Of a DNA stretch of 64,000 nt, positions 41,599 to 50,368 are shown piece by piece (within the stretch, counting starts at the first letter, position 1; each line of letters begins with the position of its first letter). The DNA lies in the NCBI GenBank assembly GCA_028284265.1, contig JANQRZ010000024.1, positions 1 through 64,000 on the forward strand, given 5' to 3'. Both the position numbers and the translations under genes were made by a program. A model generated the notes under the pieces. That model was not told the origin of the DNA and made no database searches. It worked only from the letters and a program-made list of their open reading frames with translations. The DNA is from Rhodothermales bacterium. GTDB taxonomy: Bacteria; Bacteroidota; Rhodothermia; Rhodothermales; JANQRZ01.

Positions 41599-44340
41599 TC
41601 AGCGAACGAGTAGCACCTTTTGTGCCTGTTGTCGGCCATCGGCGTTGAGCACGACGACGTAGACCCCCGTTGCCAGCCGTGATCCGTCGATTACGGCGCG
41701 GTGCCTGCCTGCTGGCAGAGGGGCTTCCCGCAGCACCGCTACCTCGCGCCCGAGCACATCGTAGACGGAAAGCCGGACATGGGCGGCCTGTCCGATTACG
41801 AACGGAACCACCGACTCCGTGCGGAATGGATTGGGATAGGCTGCATCGAGAGAGAACGTACCTGGTTGTGCTGGCACCTCATCGTCGTCGGCGTCGGTCA
41901 GGAGGCGTTCGTTGGCGTCGAAGCGGATCACGGTGCCGACGGGCGGCGTGGTGCCGTCCCCTGCGAGGTCGGCGATCTGCATGCCGTCAAGGCCGCCGAG
42001 CGGAGCGACGAAGCGATCATCGGTGTTGAGGTAGCAGAAATCGACGTAGTACCCTTGGCTTCGGCAAGGCGAGGTCTCGCCCGTGTCAGGGTCAGTGTAG
42101 GTCTCTTCCTGCATATCGCCGTCCGTCTCGGGGGCGTAGAATGATCCTGGGCCGCCGAAGCCAGCAGCCGCGGCGGCGAAGCGGTTGTAGCCATCCGGGC
42201 GGTCGGGCATCATCCAGAGTATCCGGTGCGTGACGGCGAGTGTGAGGGTATCGTCATTCAAAACGATGTCGCGCTCGTCTGTAAAGGTGTCAGACCACTC
42301 TTCAATAGGCTTTTGGTCGCGTGGGGGACGGAGAAACGGAATCATTCGCACGGTGCCGTCTTGCTCGTCTCCGCTATTCCACAGCTCAAACGGGACGGAG
42401 GCAATGAAATCATTTCCATCGGGCGCAGCGGAAGCGTAGATGCCGAGGCATGCTCCAGCGGTGGCACAGGCGTCGGTAAAGCGCATCTCAAAGTCATCCC
42501 CGTCAATCGCGTCGGGGTAGCGGACGAGGCCGAATGGGCTGAGAATGTCGTCGTTGGTGTTGGCGAGGACGTAGTCGTCGGTGGTGTTGGGATCGAGCCA
42601 GACCGTATTGCCGCCGTAGCGGTCGCAGCCCGGATCGTCGGCATCCGGGCAGGGCAGGGTGTTGGGGTTTGCGGTCTCGACGATGCCAACGCCGCTGCCG
42701 AAGCCGTCGAAGACGTAGCGGTAGAACGTGAACGAGCGAACCTCGGAGAACGGACTGATGCCGTCAGCCTCATCCCCGGCGCGCACGCGCCAGCGGTAGC
42801 CGGTCAAGGCACCCTCCGAGAGATAGCGCAGCGGGACCTCGAAGCTCGGCTCCGCCGTGAAGAACACCTCGCGCTCGGCGAAGTCAGCGTTGCGGCTGAC
42901 CTCGACGCGGTAGTAGGCGGCTCCGGCGATGACTTCCCATTCGAGGCGTGGGTTCACGTCTACAATCGTTGCACCCTCAGCCGGAGCGAGCAGGTCCGGC
43001 GCGGCGAGTACGATGGGCGGATCGGGGAGGACAGTGTCGAAGAGCGAGCCGTCGTCGTAGGCACTCTGGATGAGGTCGGATGCAGCGCGGAGTTCGGTGA
43101 TGGAATCGAGTCGGTCGGTGCCTTGGGCGAAGACGAGGGCGAGGTGGAGGTCTCTGGTCTCGCCGGGGGCGAGGGTGAAGGCGGGTGAGGCCGAGATCGA
43201 GCGGCGGTCGCCGGACGGATTCGGGTGGCCCTGGGAGGCGTTCTCCTCACTCCAGAACTGAGAGGTCACTGGGTCACCGGGGTAGAAGAAGACCGTCGTG
43301 TCGCCTGCCGTCTGATACCCTGTGCCGCCTTCGGTGATGGGAGTCCCGTCGTTCCATAACCCCAAGAGACGGTTGTACATAGCGATTCCGTCACCTGGGT
43401 CATCTACGGGTTCGGAAGGGGAGTTTAGGGGGACGTTGAAGGCCGTCAGTCCATTGAGGAAGTCCACGCCGAAGGCAGGCGGCACGCCATAGATCGGGTT
43501 GATCTCTGCCTCGTTGTAGATGAAAGCGAGACTCCGCGTCGTGTCCACGCCGACGTAGTCGTCATACGCAGCGCCGAGGTCCGTGTCCATGAAGAACCCG
43601 AAGCGCGCCTCCTCGAGCGGCTGCGTGTTCCGGTTGACGAGCCGGTAGCGGTAGAATGTCCCGGTACTCAGTGCGTCCTCGTCGCCTGCGACAGCGAAGG
43701 CGGTCACTTGCACCTCCAGCCCGATGGGGTCGGTTCTCGTTCTCTCGTGCTCGTTGCCCACGTCGTTCATCACCCAGAACGCCGTCTGGCTCCCGAAGAC
43801 GACGGGCCGCTCGCCTGCCTCCAAGTCCACTACCTGCTCGCGACTCGTCGGCACTACCGGCTCGCCGCTCGCGTCTACTGCATCAGCCCCCAACCCCACC
43901 GGCCACGCGGCGAGGTCGTCGGTCGCTTCGCCGGTTTCTCCGTAGCGCACCACGTCTTCGGCGCTGACGAGCCAGATGCGATCGAAGGTCGAGCAGTCGT
44001 CGGAGTCAGGCAGCACCGCACCCTCGTTCAGCGGACCGGGCCAGAACTCAAAGCGTTGGTAGGTGGACCCCGCCATGCGGAGGTCCCCGTCGATGAACCC
44101 GCCGACCCAAAGGCTCGCGGCGAACAGAGGGGAGGCCGCCGCCTGAATAGGGACGAGGTAGCCGTCGCCGTTCGTGGTGGTGCCGCCGTAGAAAAGACCG
44201 CCCGTGTTGAAGAGCTTGGCGTAGACCCGGCTCACGTCAAGGTTGCGGTCAGCCGCTCCCAGATCACAGGCACCGGGCGTCTGGGCGAAGGCAGACGTGG
44301 CGAATGTGATGAGAACAACGGTCGCGGCGAGCAGGCGCAT
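41599..44340 (-). CDS. T9SS-secreted protein, paralog 3 of 3
   Basis: 913 residues from the signal-peptide Met at 44340 (MRLLAATVVLITFATSAFAQ); an extra Met 9 bases upstream is possible. The layout is that of paralog 1: core with SLWVGGFIDGDLRMAG and FEFWPGPL, FWVMNDVGNEHERTRTDP, fibronectin-like region (RLEWEVIAGAAYYRVEVS), IQIADLAGDGTTPPVGTVIRFDANERLL and a T9SS sorting domain (AAYPNPFRTESVVPFVIGQ) that differs more from the other two. Body similarity to paralog 1 is high. Separated from paralog 2 by yidD and moaB. Function unknown. Confidence 0.9.
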   Translation of the reverse strand: MRLLAATVVLITFATSAFAQTPGACDLGAADRNLDVSRVYAKLFNTGGLFYGGTTTNGDGYLVPIQAAASPLFAASLWVGGFIDGDLRMAGSTYQRFEFWPGPLNEGAVLPDSDDCSTFDRIWLVSAEDVVRYGETGEATDDLAAWPVGLGADAVDASGEPVVPTSREQVVDLEAGERPVVFGSQTAFWVMNDVGNEHERTRTDPIGLEVQVTAFAVAGDEDALSTGTFYRYRLVNRNTQPLEEARFGFFMDTDLGAAYDDYVGVDTTRSLAFIYNEAEINPIYGVPPAFGVDFLNGLTAFNVPLNSPSEPVDDPGDGIAMYNRLLGLWNDGTPITEGGTGYQTAGDTTVFFYPGDPVTSQFWSEENASQGHPNPSGDRRSISASPAFTLAPGETRDLHLALVFAQGTDRLDSITELRAASDLIQSAYDDGSLFDTVLPDPPIVLAAPDLLAPAEGATIVDVNPRLEWEVIAGAAYYRVEVSRNADFAEREVFFTAEPSFEVPLRYLSEGALTGYRWRVRAGDEADGISPFSEVRSFTFYRYVFDGFGSGVGIVETANPNTLPCPDADDPGCDRYGGNTVWLDPNTTDDYVLANTNDDILSPFGLVRYPDAIDGDDFEMRFTDACATAGACLGIYASAAPDGNDFIASVPFELWNSGDEQDGTVRMIPFLRPPRDQKPIEEWSDTFTDERDIVLNDDTLTLAVTHRILWMMPDRPDGYNRFAAAAAGFGGPGSFYAPETDGDMQEETYTDPDTGETSPCRSQGYYVDFCYLNTDDRFVAPLGGLDGMQIADLAGDGTTPPVGTVIRFDANERLLTDADDDEVPAQPGTFSLDAAYPNPFRTESVVPFVIGQAAHVRLSVYDVLGREVAVLREAPLPAGRHRAVIDGSRLATGVYVVVLNADGRQQAQKVLLVR

Positions 44341-44438
44341 ACCGACCAAGTGTCAGGCAGGAAGAAAGCGTAGGGTTAGGTTAATGAGACCGGGTATCGA
44401 AGCGCAAGTCCATCCGAGGGCAATCCCGCATCCCCTGA

Positions 44439-46757
44439 TTACGCCGCGATCCGCTCCGGCTCTTCGGGAACGGGTGCCTTCGCCGCTTTCGGACCCACGA
44501 CGTGCAGCAGGGCGGGGAGGAGGAAGAGATCGGCCAGCACGGCGAGCGCGACGGTCGCCGAGACGAGGAGGCCCATGTAGGTCGTGCTCTGGAAGACGCT
44601 CGTCGTAAGTACGATGAAGCCGCCGAAGAGGATGATCGAGGTCAGGATCACCGCCTTGCCGGTCCCGAGGATTGTCGCCCGGACGGCGTCGCGGAACGGC
44701 GTCCCGGCCTGCAACTCCTGCCGGAGCCGGGCCAGCATGTGGATCGTGTCGTCAATGGCGATACCGAAGGCGATGGAGAAGATCACCGCCGTGGCGGGCT
44801 TGATTTCGATCCCAGTGACCCCCATCAGCCCGGCGATCACGACGAGCGGCGCGATGTTTGGCAGGAGCGAGATCAGCACCAGCTTCACGTCGCGGAACAG
44901 GAAGCCCATCAGGATCGAGATGAAGATGAACGCGAGGCCGAGCGACAGGAGCAGGCTCTCGACGAGGTAGTCCGCCAGTCCTGCGGCGAGGGCAATCGTC
45001 CCCGTCTTGGTCGCCTCCACATTCGGCGGTAGGGTCTCGGCTAGGAAGGCATCGAAGTCGCGCTGGAACGTCTTGATCTCCGCCGAGCCGATGTCGTTCA
45101 TCATCGCGCTGATGCGGACCTCGCCGTAGTCGAAGTCCACGAACCGGCGGAGCGCGTCCTCGTCGGTCAGTTCGAGGAGGAAGAAATATTGTGCAGCAAG
45201 GTCGGCGTTGTCGGGCAGGCGGTAGGCCGAGGCGGAGTCGGCGCGGAGGGCGCGGTTGAGTTGCTTAAGCAGGTCGGCGGGGGAGACGACCCGGTTGACC
45301 GGCGGCTGCGCGGCGAGGTAGCCCTCGACGGCCTCGACCGTTTGCAGCAGCGCCGGGTCCTTGAACGCATCCGGCGCGTCGGCAGTCAGCACCACCTCGA
45401 AGCGGAACGGCGAGACGATCTGTTCCTCGAACCACCGAATGTCCTGATAGACCTGCGTGCGCGGGCCGAGGTCGTCGTTGATGTAGGAGTTGACCCGAAG
45501 CTGCGACGCGCCCGCGAGGCTCAGGCCGCAGACGATGGCACCGGCAACGAGGATCGCCTTCGCCCGTCGCTCCGTGAAGTCGTCGACCCACAGCAAGGCA
45601 CGGTTGAAGCCCCCCATGCTGAGTCGGGCGATCTGCTCCTTCTTCGGCGGCTTCGTCCACAGCAGGATCGTCGTGATGAGGGCGAGGGAGATCGCAAACG
45701 TGAGCACGACGCCGATAGCCGTGAACGACCCGAAGCGCTTCATCGGGACCACCTGACTCGTGGCGAGGGTGCCGAAGCCGATGGCGGTGGTCACGCTCGT
45801 CAGGAGCGTTGCCGCGCCGAGACGGTAGGCCATCTGTCGGATCGCGGTGCGCTTGTCGAGGCCCGCGCCGAGGCCATCGTAATACTTCGCCAAGAGGTGC
45901 AGCGAGTCGGCCACGGCCACGACCAAGATGAGGGCCGCGAGCGTGCTCGTCAGTACGTCGATGGACGAGCCGAAGAGCATCATCGCCGTGATCGTCCACA
46001 GCACGCCGAGCCAGACTACGAGGAGCGGGAGGACGACTCCGCGCACGTTGCGGAACATCCAGATCAGCACCAGCACGATCACCAGCGAGGCAAGGCTGAT
46101 CGACCGGAGCACCTCGACTTGGAGCAGCGTCACATAGGCGTTGCGGAGATAGGGGTACCCCGACCAGCGGAAATCGTAGCGCTCGGCGAACGGAGCAATC
46201 GCCGCTTCCGCCTCGTCAATGATCGCGCCCCGCGTGGCGAACGAGTTCAGCGCCGGGTCCATGCGAATGAACAGCGCCGTCGCCGTGCCCGCGGGGTTGA
46301 CCACGTAGCCCGCCGCAAGCGAGTCATTCAGCACGGCCTCCCGAATCGAACGCAGCGAATCTGGGTGGTTCATGATCTCGCCGACGAGCGGGGCGACCTC
46401 GACCCCATCGAACGTCCCGCGCAGGTTCTCAATCGAGGTCACCGACGCCACGTCTTCGACACCGTCGATTTCTTCGAGCGCCTCGGTCATCGTCCGCAGG
46501 TCGGTCAGCGTCTCGAAGCTGAACACGTCGTCCGTTTCGAAGCCGAGCACGATGAAGGCGTCGTCTGGCTCGTAGACTTCGGTGAACGCCTTGTATTCCT
46601 GAATCGCCGGGTCGTCCGCCGGGAGGAAGTTCTCCAAGTTGTAGTCGAACCGAATGCCGCCGACGAGGAGGTACAGCCCCGCCGCGACGGACAGCACGAC
46701 GAGCGCGCCGAAGATGAGGCGGGGATAGCGGAGAAGAAAGTCGGCGACGCGCAGCAT
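44439..46757 (-). CDS. RND/MMPL-family transporter
   Basis: 772 residues, inner membrane. Two similar halves, each with a large periplasmic loop and a sterol-sensing-like set of helices: first helix at about 15-32, loop 33-215, helices 215-360 (including ALILVVAVADSLHLLAKY), second loop about 430-600, then helices 600-760 (FSIAFGIAIDDTIHMLARLRQE). The GxxxDD element is the proton-relay motif of MMPL-type RND exporters. Such proteins move lipids, hopanoids or other hydrophobic compounds; no adaptor or outer-membrane partner lies next to it. Divergent from uvrA. Confidence 0.9.
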   Translation of the reverse strand: MLRVADFLLRYPRLIFGALVVLSVAAGLYLLVGGIRFDYNLENFLPADDPAIQEYKAFTEVYEPDDAFIVLGFETDDVFSFETLTDLRTMTEALEEIDGVEDVASVTSIENLRGTFDGVEVAPLVGEIMNHPDSLRSIREAVLNDSLAAGYVVNPAGTATALFIRMDPALNSFATRGAIIDEAEAAIAPFAERYDFRWSGYPYLRNAYVTLLQVEVLRSISLASLVIVLVLIWMFRNVRGVVLPLLVVWLGVLWTITAMMLFGSSIDVLTSTLAALILVVAVADSLHLLAKYYDGLGAGLDKRTAIRQMAYRLGAATLLTSVTTAIGFGTLATSQVVPMKRFGSFTAIGVVLTFAISLALITTILLWTKPPKKEQIARLSMGGFNRALLWVDDFTERRAKAILVAGAIVCGLSLAGASQLRVNSYINDDLGPRTQVYQDIRWFEEQIVSPFRFEVVLTADAPDAFKDPALLQTVEAVEGYLAAQPPVNRVVSPADLLKQLNRALRADSASAYRLPDNADLAAQYFFLLELTDEDALRRFVDFDYGEVRISAMMNDIGSAEIKTFQRDFDAFLAETLPPNVEATKTGTIALAAGLADYLVESLLLSLGLAFIFISILMGFLFRDVKLVLISLLPNIAPLVVIAGLMGVTGIEIKPATAVIFSIAFGIAIDDTIHMLARLRQELQAGTPFRDAVRATILGTGKAVILTSIILFGGFIVLTTSVFQSTTYMGLLVSATVALAVLADLFLLPALLHVVGPKAAKAPVPEEPERIAA

Positions 46758-46983
46758 GAGGTTGGGGTAGGCCGCCGGGATGTACGCCGCGTGGCGTCCG
46801 TCGGGTCTTGAAGCGATGGGGAATAGCGCGTCGCACAGCGTGGATAGCCCAGCGCTGACAGGGTGTCGTCAGTCCGGGGTCCGAATCTTACCTGACCTTC
46901 ACCACGCGGGTCGCTCCAAGCTGGAACGGGGCGGCCCGCCTCCGGTTGGACTCAGGCTAGGATTCTTGTTACCCCGCCTCCCG

Positions 46984-49950
46984 ATGGACGACCAGATCAC
47001 GATTCGCGGTGCCCGCGAGCACAACCTCCAGAACATCGACCTCGATCTACCCCGAGGCGAACTCGTCGTCATCACAGGCCTGAGCGGGAGCGGCAAGTCG
47101 AGCCTCGCCTTCGACACGATCTACGCCGAGGGGCAGCGGCGCTATATGGAGTCACTCTCGGCCTATGCCCGGCAGTTCCTCGGGGTCATGGAGCGTCCCG
47201 ACATCGACTTCATCGACGGCCTCTCGCCGGTCATCGCGATTGAGCAGAAGACCGTCAGCCGCAACCCGCGGTCGACGGTCGGGACAGTGACGGAGATCTA
47301 CGACTTCCTCCGCCTCCTTTACGCCCGTGCCTCGGACGCCTATTCCTACAAGTCGCACCGCCGGATGCGGCGGCAGTCCGACGACGAGATCATCGACGCC
47401 ATCCTCGGCTTCGACGAAGGGACGAAGGTGATCGTGCTCGCGCCGGTCGTGCGCGGGCGGAAGGGGCACTACCGCGACCTCTTCGAGCAGCTTGCCGGGC
47501 AGGGCTTCGAGCGCGTCCGCGTGGACGGCGAACTGCGCGAGATCACGAAGGGGATGAAGGTGGACCGCTACAAAATCCACGACATCGAGGTCGTTGTGGA
47601 CCGGCTCGTGGTGAAAGACGGGGCGAGGCCCCGGATCGCCCGCGCTGTCGAACTCGCGCTCGGGATGGGTGGCGGGACTCTGATCGCGGCGGTGCCCGGC
47701 GGCGAAGACCACCTGATGAGCCGCCACCTCACCGACCCTGACGGCGGCCTGAGCTACGACGATCCCTCGCCGAACACGTTCAGTTTCAACTCGCCCTACG
47801 GTGCCTGCCCCGACTGCAACGGCCTCGGCGTCCGCAAAGAGATCGACCCCGACCTCGTCGTTCCGAACCCGAAGAAGACGATTGCCGAGGGCGGCCTCGC
47901 CCCGCTCGGGACGCCGCGCGACATCTGGGTCTTCTCCCAGCTCCGCGCCGTCGCCGACGCCTACGGGTTCGACTTCGAGACGCCGCTGCAGAAGCTGAGC
48001 GAGGAGCAACTGAACGTCATTCTTGAAGGCGCGGGCGAGGAGCAGTTCGACATCGTGTATGCGTACAAGGGCCGCGAGGTCAAGTATCAGCACCGCTTCG
48101 GCGGGGTCTACCAGCACATCGCCCACACGCACTCAACGACCAACTCGTCCACCCAGAAAAAATGGGCCGAGGCGTTCATGCGGGTGCGCCCGTGCGGGAC
48201 GTGCGGCGGCGGGCGGCTCAAGCCCGAGAGTCTCAGCTACCGCGTCGGCAAGACCGGCACCTACGACGGCGACGCCTCGATTGCCGACCTCGTCCAGAAA
48301 GACCTCCGCTCGCTCAGGGCGTGGTTTCAGGACTTGAAGCTCGAAGGGCGGCAGGCGGTGATCGGCGAGCCGATTGTCAAGGAGATCGTCGAACGGCTGG
48401 ACTTTTTGCTGAACGTCGGGCTGGACTACCTCTCGCTCGACCGGACGGCGCGGACGCTCTCCGGCGGCGAGAGCCAGCGCATCCGCCTCGCCACGCAGAT
48501 CGGCACTCAACTGACCGGCGTGCTCTACGTGCTCGACGAGCCGAGCATCGGGCTGCACCCGCGTGACAACGGTAAGCTCATCGCCTCACTCCGTAACCTC
48601 CGCGACCTCGGCAACTCCGTCCTCGTGGTCGAGCACGACCGCGAGATGATCGAGGCGGCGGACTTCGTCGTGGACCTCGGGCCGGGCGCAGGCGAGTACG
48701 GCGGCGAAGTCCTCGGCGCAGGCACGCCGGAAGAACTGGCGAAAGGCTCGGTGGATCGAAGCCTGACCGTGGCCTATCTCACCGGCGACCGGCAGATTCC
48801 GGTCCCGGCAAAGCGGCGCGAAGGCAATGGACACGAGATCGTGCTCAACGGCGCACGCGGCCACAACCTCAAAGACGTGACGCTCCGCCTCCCGCTCGGT
48901 ACGCTGACGTGCGTGACCGGCGTATCGGGGAGCGGTAAGTCGAGCCTCATCAACCAGACGCTCTACCCGATTCTCGCGCAGCACTTCCACAACGCCCAGC
49001 GCGTCCCGCTGCCCTACGACGAGATCATCGGCTTGGAGCGTGTCGACAAGGTCATCGCCATCGACCAGTCGCCGATTGGCCGGACACCCCGCTCAAACCC
49101 GGCGACGTACACCGGTCTGTTCACGTACATCCGCGACCTCTTTGCCCAGCTTCCTGAGTCGCAAATCCGGGGCTACAAGCCCGGTCGGTTCTCGTTCAAC
49201 ACGAAGGGCGGGCGGTGCGAGACGTGCAAGGGCGCGGGAATCGTCAAGCTGGAGATGAACTTCCTGCCCGACGTGTACGTCGCCTGCGAGACGTGCAAGG
49301 GCAAGCGCTACAACGCCGAGACGCTGGAGATCCGGTATAAGGGCCGAAACATCGCTGAGGTCTTGGAGATGCCGGTGAGCGAAGCCTTGGAGTTTTTCGA
49401 GGCCGTCCCGCGCATCGCCCGCAAGCTTCGCACACTCGACGCGGTCGGTCTCGGGTACGTCCGCCTCGGCCAGCAGGCGACGACGCTCTCCGGCGGCGAG
49501 GCGCAGCGCGTCAAGCTCTCGAAAGAGCTATCGCGCCCCGGCACGGGCAGCACGGTCTACATCCTCGACGAGCCGACCACCGGCTTGCACTTCGAGGACA
49601 TCCGGCACCTGCTCCGCGTCCTCCAAGCCCTCGTCGAGAAGGGCAACACGGTCCTCGTGATCGAGCACAACACGGATGTAGTGAAGGTCGCCGATCAAGT
49701 CGTGGACCTCGGTCCCGATGGCGGCGAAGGCGGCGGGCAGATTCTCTTCGCGGGGACGCCCGAGGCGCTCGCCGAGACCGACACGCCGACCGCCCGGTTC
49801 GTCGCCGAAGAGTTGGCCCGAAGTCGGGATGATGTCGGCGGCGATGGCGCAGCGGTAGACCTCGACGACCTCACGAGCGACGATGAGCCAGACACCGAGG
49901 ACGAGGTGATTGAGGAGGAACCCGAAGAGGAGGGCGAAGCCGTCGCGTGA
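46984..49950 (+). CDS. uvrA: Excinuclease ABC subunit A
   Basis: Damage-recognition ATPase of nucleotide-excision repair, acting with UvrB. 988 residues. Start at 46984 gives DDQITIRGAREHNLQNIDLDLPRGE, the usual beginning. Two ABC halves: Walker A motifs GLSGSGKSS near residue 37 and GVSGSGKSS in the second half; zinc fingers GACPDCNGLG ... CGTCGGGRL and CETCKGAGIV ... CETCKGKRYN; signature motifs LSGGESQRIRLA and LSGGEAQRVKLS. The C-terminal 50 residues are a highly acidic tail (DDEPDTEDEVIEEEPEEEGE), longer than usual. No uvrB nearby. Confidence 0.97.
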   Translation: MDDQITIRGAREHNLQNIDLDLPRGELVVITGLSGSGKSSLAFDTIYAEGQRRYMESLSAYARQFLGVMERPDIDFIDGLSPVIAIEQKTVSRNPRSTVGTVTEIYDFLRLLYARASDAYSYKSHRRMRRQSDDEIIDAILGFDEGTKVIVLAPVVRGRKGHYRDLFEQLAGQGFERVRVDGELREITKGMKVDRYKIHDIEVVVDRLVVKDGARPRIARAVELALGMGGGTLIAAVPGGEDHLMSRHLTDPDGGLSYDDPSPNTFSFNSPYGACPDCNGLGVRKEIDPDLVVPNPKKTIAEGGLAPLGTPRDIWVFSQLRAVADAYGFDFETPLQKLSEEQLNVILEGAGEEQFDIVYAYKGREVKYQHRFGGVYQHIAHTHSTTNSSTQKKWAEAFMRVRPCGTCGGGRLKPESLSYRVGKTGTYDGDASIADLVQKDLRSLRAWFQDLKLEGRQAVIGEPIVKEIVERLDFLLNVGLDYLSLDRTARTLSGGESQRIRLATQIGTQLTGVLYVLDEPSIGLHPRDNGKLIASLRNLRDLGNSVLVVEHDREMIEAADFVVDLGPGAGEYGGEVLGAGTPEELAKGSVDRSLTVAYLTGDRQIPVPAKRREGNGHEIVLNGARGHNLKDVTLRLPLGTLTCVTGVSGSGKSSLINQTLYPILAQHFHNAQRVPLPYDEIIGLERVDKVIAIDQSPIGRTPRSNPATYTGLFTYIRDLFAQLPESQIRGYKPGRFSFNTKGGRCETCKGAGIVKLEMNFLPDVYVACETCKGKRYNAETLEIRYKGRNIAEVLEMPVSEALEFFEAVPRIARKLRTLDAVGLGYVRLGQQATTLSGGEAQRVKLSKELSRPGTGSTVYILDEPTTGLHFEDIRHLLRVLQALVEKGNTVLVIEHNTDVVKVADQVVDLGPDGGEGGGQILFAGTPEALAETDTPTARFVAEELARSRDDVGGDGAAVDLDDLTSDDEPDTEDEVIEEEPEEEGEAVA

Positions 49951-49990
49951 TGTCGTTTCCTTGTAGGTGAAGAGAGAAGGTGTAACTTAT

Positions 49991-50011
49991 TTTCTCTAGA
50001 TCGTAGAGAAA
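49991..50011. promoter_or_regulatory. Perfect inverted repeat before padR, probable autoregulatory operator
   Basis: TTTCTCTA (49991-49998) and TAGAGAAA (50004-50011) around a GATCG centre: an 8-bp perfect dyad just 21 bases upstream of the PadR-type regulator. PadR regulators bind such dyads at their own promoter, so autoregulation is likely. The sequence is AT-rich against a GC-rich background. Confidence 0.6.
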
Positions 50012-50032
50012 GTCGAGATTGCCCTACCTCTC

Positions 50033-50368
50033 ATGGACGTCATCACCCGCACAGAAGAGATGCTGCTGCTCGTCGTGTGTCGGCTTCAAGCCGATGCCTT
50101 CGGGCTGCGTATCCGCGAAGAAGTAGAAGCCCTCACAGGCAAGCGGTATTCCGTCGGTGGCGTCTACGTCCCCTTGGACCGGCTCGTGAAGAAGGGTTTT
50201 CTGACGACGGAGGACGGGCACCCGACAGAGGAGCGGCTCGGGCGGCCCCGTCGCCGGTACGTCATCACGGCAGCCGGAGTGCGGGTGTTGCGAGAGGCGC
50301 GCTCGATGCAGGAAGCGCTCTGGAACCTCCTGCCCGCGCCCCTCGAACGCAAGCTCGGGCTGACATGA
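50033..50368 (+). CDS. PadR-family transcriptional regulator
   Basis: 111 residues with a winged helix at the N-terminus (TRTEEMLLLVVCRLQADAFGLRIREEVEALTGKRYSVGGVYVPLDRLVKKGFL) and the wing GRPRRRYVITAAG, followed by a short C-terminal helix. PadR proteins in Acidobacteria and Rhodothermia often sit directly before permeases of the kind found here. The stop overlaps the permease start by 4 bases, so the two are co-translated. Probable repressor of its own operon through the dyad at 49991-50011. Confidence 0.93.
   Translation: MDVITRTEEMLLLVVCRLQADAFGLRIREEVEALTGKRYSVGGVYVPLDRLVKKGFLTTEDGHPTEERLGRPRRRYVITAAGVRVLREARSMQEALWNLLPAPLERKLGLT

Noticed and set aside
45189-46811. 540-codon plus-strand frame opposite the RND transporter
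   Set aside because: Composition (His/Arg/Glu-rich, no domains) is that of an antisense shadow; the minus strand encodes a clear transporter.
46870-46910. tRNA-like T-loop (GGGGTCCGAATC) before uvrA
   Set aside because: Flanking bases do not pair into a 5-bp T stem, and there is no acceptor or anticodon arm upstream.
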